From UBA9926 sp913064795 (GTDB lineage Bacteria > Pseudomonadota > Gammaproteobacteria > Pseudomonadales > Azotimanducaceae), in the NCBI GenBank assembly GCA_045560765.1, contig JBJKZD010000013.1:156087-220086 (forward strand): a DNA stretch of 64,000 nucleotides, written 5' to 3'. The notes under the pieces are model-generated. The model saw only the letters and a list, made by a program, of their open reading frames with translations. It was not told where the DNA came from and did not search any database. This document shows, one piece after another, positions 1 to 7,534 of the stretch. Position numbers and translations under genes: made by a program. Position 1 is the first letter of the stretch. Every line of letters starts with the position of its first letter.

Positions 1-530
1 GCGCCAAAGTTACTGGCAGTTCCAACCCGCGCCCGAGACTCGGGCGCATCGAGCCAGCGATAGTCAGCCTCGGTAAAGCCGACTTGGTGTAAGTGCTTTA
101 ATTCGTCTTGCAGTTGGGTAACTTGGAACGGGCTTGTTGCCACCATCAAGTTGCCACCTTTTTCAAAATGGCAATCGATTTGCTCGTGATCCGCGACGCG
201 AGCGATCTCATCGACTGTCGCCTGCATCGCTCGGGCCAATCGCAGACCGGTGGCCCGAGTGGACACTTGACTCAATAGCGCCTCGACATCATGGGACGTG
301 CCCATGCACCATCCTCCGTTGCGACCGCTGGCGCCGAACCCAAACACTTCAGCCTCTAAAATTGCAACCTTAAGGTGAGGACAGTATTCGCTCAGATAGT
401 AGGCCATCCAAAGACCGGTATAGCCGCCACCGATTATTGCCACGTCAACTTGAGTGGGCATTGGTTCAGCCGCTAAGCCAAGGTCGTCCGGCGCAAGGCT
501 GTCGAACCAATAACTACCGTTGTGCGTCAT
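1..530 (-). CDS. FAD-dependent oxidoreductase (DAO family), 3' end beyond the window
   Basis: The frame stays open from ATG at 530 to the left edge, giving about 176 N-terminal residues. A dinucleotide-binding loop (AIIGGGYTGL) lies near residue 30, followed by an acidic end of the second strand (ILEAEVFGFG) and the GASGRNGG segment typical of D-amino-acid-oxidase-type flavoproteins such as gamma-glutamylputrescine or glycine/sarcosine oxidases. About 25 residues precede the Rossmann strand, as in the putrescine-oxidase-like members. Family knowledge predicts oxidative deamination of an amine or amino acid with FAD. Substrate cannot be told because the C-terminal half is missing. It is co-directional with the P450 upstream (73-nt gap), but joint function is not evident. 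Confidence 0.8.
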   Translation of the reverse strand, partial: MTHNGSYWFDSLAPDDLGLAAEPMPTQVDVAIIGGGYTGLWMAYYLSEYCPHLKVAILEAEVFGFGASGRNGGWCMGTSHDVEALLSQVSTRATGLRLARAMQATVDEIARVADHEQIDCHFEKGGNLMVATSPFQVTQLQDELKHLHQVGFTEADYRWLDAPESRARVGTASNFG

Positions 531-602
531 CCGATGCCAATCCTATGTTTCAAGACTCGCTCACGGCTCTCTCAGTGATGACTGAACCGGCTGAATCTCT
601 CG

Positions 603-1844
603 CTATTTTGCGTGCAATCTGACGGGAAGATGCGAGTAACCCTTGACGAAATTAGAATTTACATAGGACGGCTCGCCAACCACTTCGACTCGCTCAAACT
701 TCGTCAGTATTTCTTCCCATAACACTCGAAGCTGCATTTCTGCGAGACGATTGCCCATGCATCGGTGAATACCAAAACCAAAACTCAACTGCTGGCGCGC
801 CTTGGGCCGATCAATCCAGAACCGGTCGGCTTGATCGATCATTTGACTGTCCCGATTGCCCGAGACATACCACATCAGGACCCGGCCGCCCTTTGGTATG
901 TGTTTTCCGCCCAAAACAACGTCTTTTGTCGTTGTGCGGCGCATATAAGCCAAAGGCGTCTGAAATCGAATAATTTCGGGCACCATGTTGGGAATCAACC
1001 CGGGATTGTCAGTGAGCTTGCGATATTCATCCGGAAATTGATTCAGGAAGCGAACCCCACCGGTAATCGAATTTCGCGTCGTGTCGTTACCCCCAACGAT
1101 CAGCAACACCAGGTTTCCAAGGTATTCCATCGGATCCATATTCTTTGTCGACTCCCCATGCGCCAACATCGAGACAAGGTCCATCGCGGGGGGTTGATTC
1201 ACCCGCTGATTCCAAAGCTCGGTGAAGTACATCAGGCATTCGATCAATTCTTCTCGCCGCTGCTCTTCACTTTCAATGATGCCTGACTGATCATCCGCCG
1301 TGGCCACATCGCTCCAACGGGTTAACTTACGGCGATCTTCAAATGGAAAATCAAACAGGGTCGCCAACATCTGGGTGGTCAGCTCAATCGATACCTCGTC
1401 AACCCAGTTGAAGGTTTCGCCAATGGGCAGCCCAGCAAGAATCGTCTGAACCCGCCCGCGAATCGTCTCCTCCATCACCGCAAGATTACGTGGTGCAACA
1501 ACACCATTGACCTCTCGACGCTGCTGGTCATGACGCGGCGGATCCATTGCAATAAACATGGGCAACGCAAAATCTTCATCCTGATCCGTCGCAACGATCG
1601 ATCCATCCGAAGAAAAAGTTTCATGATCGGTATCCACCGCCATAATGTCTTCGTAGCGCGTAACGTTCCAGGTTGAACCAAGTTCTTCGACTTCCTGATG
1701 AAAAACAGGGTCCTCCGCTCGCAGTCGCTCAAACACCTTGACGTGATAATCATCATGAAAAAGATCCGGTAAAAAAAGATCGAGTTCATCCAACGGCGCA
1801 GATTCTGGATCGGGTCTGGCTGGTTTCGCTAGTGCTTCGCTCAT
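603..1844 (-). CDS. cytochrome P450, CYP153-like alkane/fatty-acid terminal hydroxylase
   Basis: This is a 413-residue soluble bacterial P450. The I-helix motif GGNDTTRNS lies near residue 250, and the haem loop FGFGIHRCMG places the axial Cys at residue 362. The EIIRFQTPLAYMRR stretch and the LLIVGGNDTTRNS block closely resemble CYP153 enzymes, which hydroxylate medium-chain alkanes or acyl chains at the terminal carbon and draw electrons from separate ferredoxin and ferredoxin-reductase partners; no partner gene is adjacent. The start is an ATG preceded by a strong GGAGGAG Shine-Dalgarno. It is divergent from a crotonase gene at 1984, consistent with a hydrocarbon or lipid degradation block. 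Family call is from recalled motifs, substrate is inferred. Confidence 0.88.
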   Translation of the reverse strand: MSEALAKPARPDPESAPLDELDLFLPDLFHDDYHVKVFERLRAEDPVFHQEVEELGSTWNVTRYEDIMAVDTDHETFSSDGSIVATDQDEDFALPMFIAMDPPRHDQQRREVNGVVAPRNLAVMEETIRGRVQTILAGLPIGETFNWVDEVSIELTTQMLATLFDFPFEDRRKLTRWSDVATADDQSGIIESEEQRREELIECLMYFTELWNQRVNQPPAMDLVSMLAHGESTKNMDPMEYLGNLVLLIVGGNDTTRNSITGGVRFLNQFPDEYRKLTDNPGLIPNMVPEIIRFQTPLAYMRRTTTKDVVLGGKHIPKGGRVLMWYVSGNRDSQMIDQADRFWIDRPKARQQLSFGFGIHRCMGNRLAEMQLRVLWEEILTKFERVEVVGEPSYVNSNFVKGYSHLPVRLHAK

Positions 1845-1983
1845 TGGGCTCCTCCTCGTTCGGTCTGCCTAGAGTCTACACAATACGGCCTAAAATCAGA
1901 ACGTTTCTCAAAGAAAGCTGGCACCTTCCAAGAGCCGATACTTTTGGTATATTGCTCACTGAACGGCTAACGAGAAGCACCTT

Positions 1984-2778
1984 ATGGATCAAGAGTTCGA
2001 AACCTTAAAATTTACGATCAAAGATTCGCTCGCCACGATAACACTTGCCCGGCCCGAAGCTGCCAACGCAATGAATCCACGAATGGCGAGAGAATTAAAC
2101 TTGGCGGCAATTGCCTGCGAAGAGCACCGCGGCTTGCGCGCTGTTTTGATCAACGCCGAGGGTAAGCTTTTTTGTGCAGGAGGAGACATTGGTGAATTTG
2201 GTGCAGCAGGCGATGACGTTGGAGCCATGATTCGTGAAATGGCCGGCGATCTTCATCATGGAATCAGTCGCCTCACTCGCCTCAAAGCACCTGTTGTTGC
2301 TTCGATTCAAGGAACAGCCGCGGGGGCTGGTTTTAGCCTTGCGGTCGCCGCGGACTTATCGATCGCCGCAGAGTCTGCGAAATTTACAATGGCTTATACC
2401 CAGGCCGGCTTATCACCGGACGGCAGTTCAACTTACTTTCTACCCCGTCGTATCGGCGACCGAAAAGCCAGAGAACTGATGTTGACCAACCGCGTCCTTT
2501 CGGCGCCTGAAGCCGAGCAATGGGGCTTGATCAATCGAGCTGTTGCAGCCGACGCCTTGGTTGAGGAAACCCATCAATTAATCGCTCAGCTATGCCAAGG
2601 GCCTACCCGCGCTTTGGGTGCGGTAAAATCCCTGCTGAACGATAGCTTTAACCAAGGCCTCGAGACCCAAATGGAGCATGAGACACGCGCCATTGCTGAA
2701 TGCGCAATGTCGAGGGACGGACGAGAAGGGGTCCGAGCTTTTCTGGAAAAACGCCAACCCGACTTTCAGGGTCATTAA
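1984..2778 (+). CDS. enoyl-CoA hydratase/isomerase family (crotonase fold)
   Basis: 264 residues with both oxyanion-hole segments of the crotonase fold: KLFCAGGDIGEF near residue 65 and GTAAGAGFSLAVAADL near residue 113. The following GLSPDGSSTYFLPRRIG segment has an Asp in place of the first hydratase Glu, a pattern commoner in PaaG-like isomerases than in true hydratases. The likely reaction is hydration or double-bond isomerisation of a CoA thioester in beta-oxidation or aromatic degradation. ATG start, divergent from the P450 at 1844. The exact substrate is not visible. Confidence 0.85.
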   Translation: MDQEFETLKFTIKDSLATITLARPEAANAMNPRMARELNLAAIACEEHRGLRAVLINAEGKLFCAGGDIGEFGAAGDDVGAMIREMAGDLHHGISRLTRLKAPVVASIQGTAAGAGFSLAVAADLSIAAESAKFTMAYTQAGLSPDGSSTYFLPRRIGDRKARELMLTNRVLSAPEAEQWGLINRAVAADALVEETHQLIAQLCQGPTRALGAVKSLLNDSFNQGLETQMEHETRAIAECAMSRDGREGVRAFLEKRQPDFQGH

Positions 2779-2922
2779 ATCACTGTTCTCAGCCTTTTGA
2801 CCCTATCTTTATTGAGCAATGACGTCCTAGATGAATCTCGGCGCAAGCATTTGCCGGCGGCACCTTGATCTGCTATTCATTGAGGCGCTTGATCCAACCA
2901 AGGCGTCACTGGAAAGAGCACC

Positions 2923-3298
2923 TCAAGTCGCCATTGCGCGCAGGTAGGGTCCCATATCAAAGTAATCCCGCCAAAGCTTGATTTGGCCTGATTCCATTTG
3001 AAAGACACCGCAACACGGCAAATCGACCTGCCCTTGGGTCGTCTTCGTCCGGTCAATACGTTCACACATCACCCAGTCGCCCTCCCCGAACAAGGACAAA
3101 ATCTCCCAATCGGTTTCGGTCCAAGTGCTGATAAAGCCAGAGATGAACAGACTGAACGGACTCACGGCCCTCAACCGGCTTGGCCGGCACATTGTGATAC
3201 ACCCCTGACTCATGAAAAAACCCAGCCAGCTCAGCGGGATCAAGCCGAGACCAGGCCTCTATAAAATTTCTGACGACTTGTTCATTAGTAGACATCAT
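2923..3298 (-). pseudogene. SnoaL-like / limonene-1,2-epoxide hydrolase-type protein, one frameshift
   Basis: Two overlapping reading frames together make one NTF2-fold protein of about 124 residues. The N-terminal frame (from 3298) gives NEQVVRNFIEAWSRLDP and VYHNVPAKPVEGRESVQ; the C-terminal frame (to 2923) gives FISGFISTWTETDWEIL, CERIDRTKTTQGQVDLPCCG and KLWRDYFDM. The second part carries Arg/Asp residues in the spacing seen in limonene-epoxide-hydrolase-like proteins. The frames join near 3140-3155 through one extra base. Because both halves remain well conserved, the lesion is either very recent or a sequencing/assembly error. Intact relatives hydrolyse epoxides or isomerise polyketide-like substrates. 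Confidence 0.75.
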
Positions 3299-3478
3299 GT
3301 GCTCCCTGTTGTGCCGGGATCGATAGACCTCAGCGAAATTATGACCCCGGCGAAATCAGCAAGTCCGGCCTCTACCATCCTGCTGCTAGCCCCAAAATCC
3401 TCGCCGGTCCATCAATCTCACGGTACTTGCCCGAAACTGTCATCAACGGTGTCATTGCAGCAGCCTCACGCTGGGGTT

Positions 3479-4345
3479 TCAAACACCAAAATTCGGAGGT
3501 CGCTTTTCCATGAACGCGCGAATTGCTTCTTTTGATTCGGCGGTTCCAGAGCACGCTATGAGATGCTTCGCTTCGAGCGCCAAACTGCTGCTCAGATCCT
3601 GTTCGGACCCCGCTTGCAAATTCGCCTTCATCAAAGTCAACGCCTGACGCGGCCCCTGAGCAATGCCTTTGGCGTAGGCCAAGCTGTCCGCCCGAAAAGT
3701 CGCCTCACTGAAGACAGCATTAAAGATACCCCACGCCTCGCAGGTCGCCGCATCGAGCCGGTCTGCGCGATAAAACAGCGCTTTGGCTCGACCCAGGCCA
3801 ACAAGCCGGGATAAAAACCAGCTCGCGCCGTAATCACCCGACAGCCCAATATTGCGAAAGGCGGTTGTAATAAAAGCCCGTTCGGAGCCCACCCGCAAAT
3901 CGCAGGCCAAGGCGATCGACAATCCCGCACCGGCTGCCGCGCCTGGCAATGCTGCGATCGTAATCTTCTTCAGGTGATAGAGGCGGTGAGTCAGTTGCAT
4001 TTGCTTCTCCGTGAGCGTCGCAACCCGTTGTTCAACACTTGCCGGGGCCGGGGACCCTGCGGAGGGGTTCGCCGATGGGTTGCTCTGGCCCATTTCCGAG
4101 ACATCGCCGCCCGCACAAAACGCATCGCCGGCTCCAGTCAATAAAATGCAGCCCACGCGGGCATCCTGCTCAAGCACAGGTAACAGCGCACGTAACGCCG
4201 GCGTCAATTCATCGCCAAGCGCATTTTTTTTATGCGGTTTATTCAGAGTAACCAGAGCGACACCATCAGCGACGCGGCAAAGCAGTTCATCGGTGCCAGT
4301 ATCAAGCGCGACGGCTGGATCCTCTGGTTGTTGGCTGACTGACAT
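3479..4345 (-). CDS. enoyl-CoA hydratase/isomerase family (crotonase fold)
   Basis: 288 residues, about 20 longer than the paralogue at 1984 because of an N-terminal lead and an insertion after the first oxyanion motif (GAGDAFCAGGDVSEMG, followed by a Pro/Ser/Ala-rich SNPSANPSAGSPAPAS linker). The second oxyanion segment is GAAAGAGLSIALACDL. The GLSGDYGASWFLSRLVG stretch again lacks the usual hydratase Glu, suggesting an isomerase-type or acyl-CoA-modifying role. Start is ATG with a GGAGGAA Shine-Dalgarno. It lies upstream of, and co-directional with, the broken SnoaL-like gene. Substrate unknown. Confidence 0.83.
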   Translation of the reverse strand: MSVSQQPEDPAVALDTGTDELLCRVADGVALVTLNKPHKKNALGDELTPALRALLPVLEQDARVGCILLTGAGDAFCAGGDVSEMGQSNPSANPSAGSPAPASVEQRVATLTEKQMQLTHRLYHLKKITIAALPGAAAGAGLSIALACDLRVGSERAFITTAFRNIGLSGDYGASWFLSRLVGLGRAKALFYRADRLDAATCEAWGIFNAVFSEATFRADSLAYAKGIAQGPRQALTLMKANLQAGSEQDLSSSLALEAKHLIACSGTAESKEAIRAFMEKRPPNFGV

Positions 4346-4474
4346 TCAAACTTCCTCCGCTTTTTTAAGCGCCGGCTGCATTGCCTAGGCCCACAAACCC
4401 TAGCATACTTAACCCGGCTCATCCCGTCATTCAAGCAACATTCACAGTCAATCCCAATCATTAGCGAGCGCTTT

Positions 4475-5080
4475 ATGGAACTAGAATTTCACTACGATTT
4501 TGGCAGCCCAAACGCCTATCTTAGCCACCTTGTTTTGCCCCAGCTCGAGGCACGTATCGGTCAAGCCATCACGTATGTTCCCATTCTTTTAGGTGGCGTT
4601 TTCAAGGCCACCAACAACGTCTCACCCGGCGTCTCGATGCAAGGCATCCTCAATAAGCCCGAATATGCCCAAGTTGAGACCGAGCGGTTTTTGCGCGCCC
4701 ACCAGATTACAGCCTATGAGCGGAACCCAGATTTCCCAATCAATACCCTCATGCTGATGCGGGGCGCTGTTTTTGCCCAAAGCCAGGCGTATTGCTTTGA
4801 CTACATCAATGCGGTGTATCACCACATGTGGGCGGTCCCCAAGAAAATGGATGAGCCCGAAGTTTTTCACGCAGCCTTAATGGAATCAGGTCTACCTGCG
4901 GATGAAATCTTCGAAGGCGCGTCCATGCCGGACATCAAGTCGGGACTCATCGCCAACACAGAGCGATCCGTGGCACGGGGCAATTTTGGTTCCCCGACCT
5001 TTTTCGCCGGTGATGCTATGTTTTTTGGTAAGGACAAACTCGCCGACTTCGAAGCAGAGATTCTTGCCGGCAGAACTTAG
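4475..5080 (+). CDS. 2-hydroxychromene-2-carboxylate isomerase / DsbA-fold kappa-GST-like oxidoreductase
   Basis: 201 residues in the thioredoxin-fold family that includes NahD and GST kappa. Visible are the N-terminal beta-strand with FHYDFGSPNAYL (glutathione-site Ser-Pro), the internal helical insertion, and the late GNFGSPTFF cis-Pro motif near residue 171. Known members isomerise 2-hydroxychromene-2-carboxylate in naphthalene-type degradation with glutathione; many genomic homologues have unknown substrates. It is divergent from the crotonase gene at 4345 and stands alone. Family is clear, reaction is only a guess. Confidence 0.82.
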   Translation: MELEFHYDFGSPNAYLSHLVLPQLEARIGQAITYVPILLGGVFKATNNVSPGVSMQGILNKPEYAQVETERFLRAHQITAYERNPDFPINTLMLMRGAVFAQSQAYCFDYINAVYHHMWAVPKKMDEPEVFHAALMESGLPADEIFEGASMPDIKSGLIANTERSVARGNFGSPTFFAGDAMFFGKDKLADFEAEILAGRT

Positions 5081-5270
5081 GCCGCCTCGTGCGCAGGCTT
5101 TGCTGCTGAAGCAGGGCTTGACGACGGGCTATGCCAAGCGCCGCTGATTGCGCCGTTTGGTGGCCAAATCAAAGCAAGCGCTAAGCCCAATTGGAGGGAT
5201 CATTCATACACAATGTGACTCTGATGGGGACTCGTGTTACGGTTTGCACTGATTTCGCGGGTAGCCTACT

Positions 5271-6878
5271 GTGTCTTTAAACCCTCCTGAAGCTAACGAG
5301 CCTTCTGCGCTCGAAGATTTATACACCTCGGATTACGAGGTTGGGCAAGACAATCTTCAAGGCCTCGGCCTTGATATTCATAACCCGGTTTTTTTAATCA
5401 GTAGTATCACCATCGTGGTCTTTGTCCTGGTCACGTTGTTGTTTCCAGCCCAGGCCGCTGAAAACTTCAGCGCGTTACGCTTTTTTCTGACCCAGGAACT
5501 CGACTGGTTTTTCATGTACAGCATGAATGGATTTCTGATCTTCTGTGTGGCGTTGGCATTTTCACCCTTGGGCCGCATCCGCATCGGCGGGCAAGATGCA
5601 GTCGCGCGCTACCATCTACTGAGTTGGGTTTCGATGTTGTTTGCCGCGGGCATCGGTATTGGGATTATGTTTTATGGCGTTCTAGAACCGATGAACCACG
5701 CCATCACGCCCCCGCTCGGCGAGACAGACCTTGATTCACAAGCCCTGCGCGATCTGGCGATGGCAGCAACCATTTATCATTGGGCCTTTCATCCTTGGGC
5801 TGTCTACGTCGTGATTGGATTGTCTTTGTCGTTTTTCTGTTACAACAAAGGTCTGCCACTCCTGATGCGCTCCGCGCTCTATCCAATCTTCGGCGAGCGA
5901 ATCTGGGGTTGGCCGGGGCACATCATCGACATACTTGCCATCTTTGCCACGCTGTTCGGTTTAGCAACCTCCCTCGGTTACGGCGCAGAGCAGGCCTCCG
6001 GAGGTCTGAACTACCTTTTTGAACTACCAACGGGTGATTACACCAATATTGTCTTGGTGGGCATCATCACGGGACTCGCTCTTATTTCGGTTGTTCGAGG
6101 ACTTGATGGGGGCATCAAGCGTCTCAGCGAAATCAACATGGTGCTGGCAGTGATTTTGGGCTTGTTTGTTCTTTTTATGACGCCGGTCATGGAGACCCTG
6201 GGCTATTTTTTCAGGTACTCATTGGCCTATCTAGAATACCTGCCAGTGCTCAGTAGCTGGTCTGGGCGAGAAGACTATTATTTTATGCATGATTGGACGA
6301 CCTTTTATTGGTCTTGGTGGATCGCCTTTTCACCGTTTGTCGGAATGTTCATTGCAAGAATCTCGACAGGTCGTACGGTCCGAGAGTTTGTGCTCGGCGC
6401 ACTGCTGGCGCCATCGCTGATCTTTATGCTTTGGATGACCATATTTGGCCACACCGCAATTCTGCAGTTTTTCGAAGAGGACGTCACCGCAGTCGCGGAG
6501 AGCGTACGTAATTTTCAGCCGGAATTGACGTTGTTTATCTTCTTGGAACAGTTCCCAGGATCCTTAATTACCTCGATATTGGGGTTGTTTTTAGTGATCA
6601 TCTTCTTCGTCACTTCGATGGATTCGGGCTCCCTCGTCGTCGATACCATGGCCGCTGGCGGCAAGATCAAAACGCCGCTGTTTCAGCGCATTTTCTGGTG
6701 TATTTCACTCGGCATGATCGGTATCGCTTTGCTCTTAGGGGGCGGCCTATCCTCAGTCCAGGCCCTCTCTCTGGCCAGCGCCTTCCCGTTTACTCTGATC
6801 ATCATTTTGATGACCATCAGTTTGCTTTTGGGCCTCATTCGAGAGCATCAATTGCTACGCGCTGAGCAATCCGGCTAG
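5271..6878 (+). CDS. BCCT family betaine/carnitine/choline transporter
   Basis: 535 residues with about twelve hydrophobic segments after a roughly 35-residue acidic cytoplasmic N-terminus. The BCCT signature is present near residue 342 (DWTTFYWSWWIAFSPFVGMF). Earlier segments also fit the family (WVSMLFAAGIGIGIMFYGVLEP, with the Gly-rich Na+-site helix, and YHWAFHPWAVY). Family members import quaternary ammonium compounds with Na+ or H+, often for osmoprotection or as nutrients. The C-terminal tail is short (ending at LRAEQSG), so the long osmosensing tail of BetP-like carriers is absent. Start is GTG. It has no operon partner. Confidence 0.93.
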   Translation: MSLNPPEANEPSALEDLYTSDYEVGQDNLQGLGLDIHNPVFLISSITIVVFVLVTLLFPAQAAENFSALRFFLTQELDWFFMYSMNGFLIFCVALAFSPLGRIRIGGQDAVARYHLLSWVSMLFAAGIGIGIMFYGVLEPMNHAITPPLGETDLDSQALRDLAMAATIYHWAFHPWAVYVVIGLSLSFFCYNKGLPLLMRSALYPIFGERIWGWPGHIIDILAIFATLFGLATSLGYGAEQASGGLNYLFELPTGDYTNIVLVGIITGLALISVVRGLDGGIKRLSEINMVLAVILGLFVLFMTPVMETLGYFFRYSLAYLEYLPVLSSWSGREDYYFMHDWTTFYWSWWIAFSPFVGMFIARISTGRTVREFVLGALLAPSLIFMLWMTIFGHTAILQFFEEDVTAVAESVRNFQPELTLFIFLEQFPGSLITSILGLFLVIIFFVTSMDSGSLVVDTMAAGGKIKTPLFQRIFWCISLGMIGIALLLGGGLSSVQALSLASAFPFTLIIILMTISLLLGLIREHQLLRAEQSG

Positions 6879-7027
6879 CCCGAGCGCCGGGAGCCTTCGG
6901 CAAAGGCGGGTCCAAAATCAGCCCTGTCCAATGGGCTCAGACCGCTTTCCAATCGCCGAGATCGGAACATTTATTTCGGGTCGCCTAAAAATTGGGGCCT
7001 AAAAGTACCAAGTTTATTCTCCCCTGA

Positions 7028-7164
7028 GTCTTCAAGCTGGAAGGTCTTCAAGCTGGAAGGTCTTCAAGCTGGAAGGTCATTAAGCTCGGAGTTCATCGAG
7101 CTCGAGGTTCATCAAGCTAAGAGGTAATAAAGCTCGATGGGAATCAGGTATTAAAGCCCGGAAG
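7028..7164. repeat. degenerate 15-17 bp tandem repeat, about seven to eight units
   Basis: Three perfect copies of gtcttcaagctggaag (7028-7043, 7044-7059, 7060-7075) are followed by progressively diverged copies sharing the core (a/g)agct (units near 7076, 7091, 7107, 7124 and 7148). There are no unique spacers, so it is a tandem repeat, not a CRISPR. It sits in the 656-bp gap between the BCCT transporter and the TonB receptor, in which no gene is seen; the last 130 bp before the receptor are AT-rich. Confidence 0.85.
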
Positions 7165-7500
7165 GAGTAAAGCTTATGCTAAACACCCCGGAGGAACCGC
7201 TGCCCACCAATAGCGATGCCAGCAGCACGACCTGATCTTGTTACTTTTTTAACCTTGCCCGCAGCTCAAGAGAAACCCCTAACGATTGAGCCCTCGATCG
7301 ACCCTCGACCCATCAGAAAACAATGAAGCACGAATCATCCTTGAGAACAGAGATCTGAATCGACGTCTCAGAGCGTCATTCGTCAGCACAATTACTTCGA
7401 ATACGAACGGCTATAAAATATAATAAATCATTATAATCAATAGTTTATACATCGATAGTCTTGGTAGCCTGGTCAATGTGCATTGTTCTCTAATCTCCCC

Positions 7501-7506
7501 TATAAT
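7501..7506 (+). promoter_or_regulatory. candidate -10 element for the TonB receptor gene
   Basis: A perfect TATAAT lies 29 nt before the ATG at 7535, with an AAGAGG ribosome-binding site in between at 7521-7526. No good -35 box is seen at the usual spacing, so the promoter may need an activator. Confidence 0.4.
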
Positions 7507-7534
7507 GACATTTGATTAACTAAGAGGCGTCCGA

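Noticed and set aside
765..1286. 173-codon plus-strand ORF
   Set aside because: Antisense shadow of the P450 at 603-1844, which has clear family motifs.
7028..7164. CRISPR-like array
   Set aside because: Units are 15-17 bp, contiguous, with no unique spacers and no cas genes nearby.
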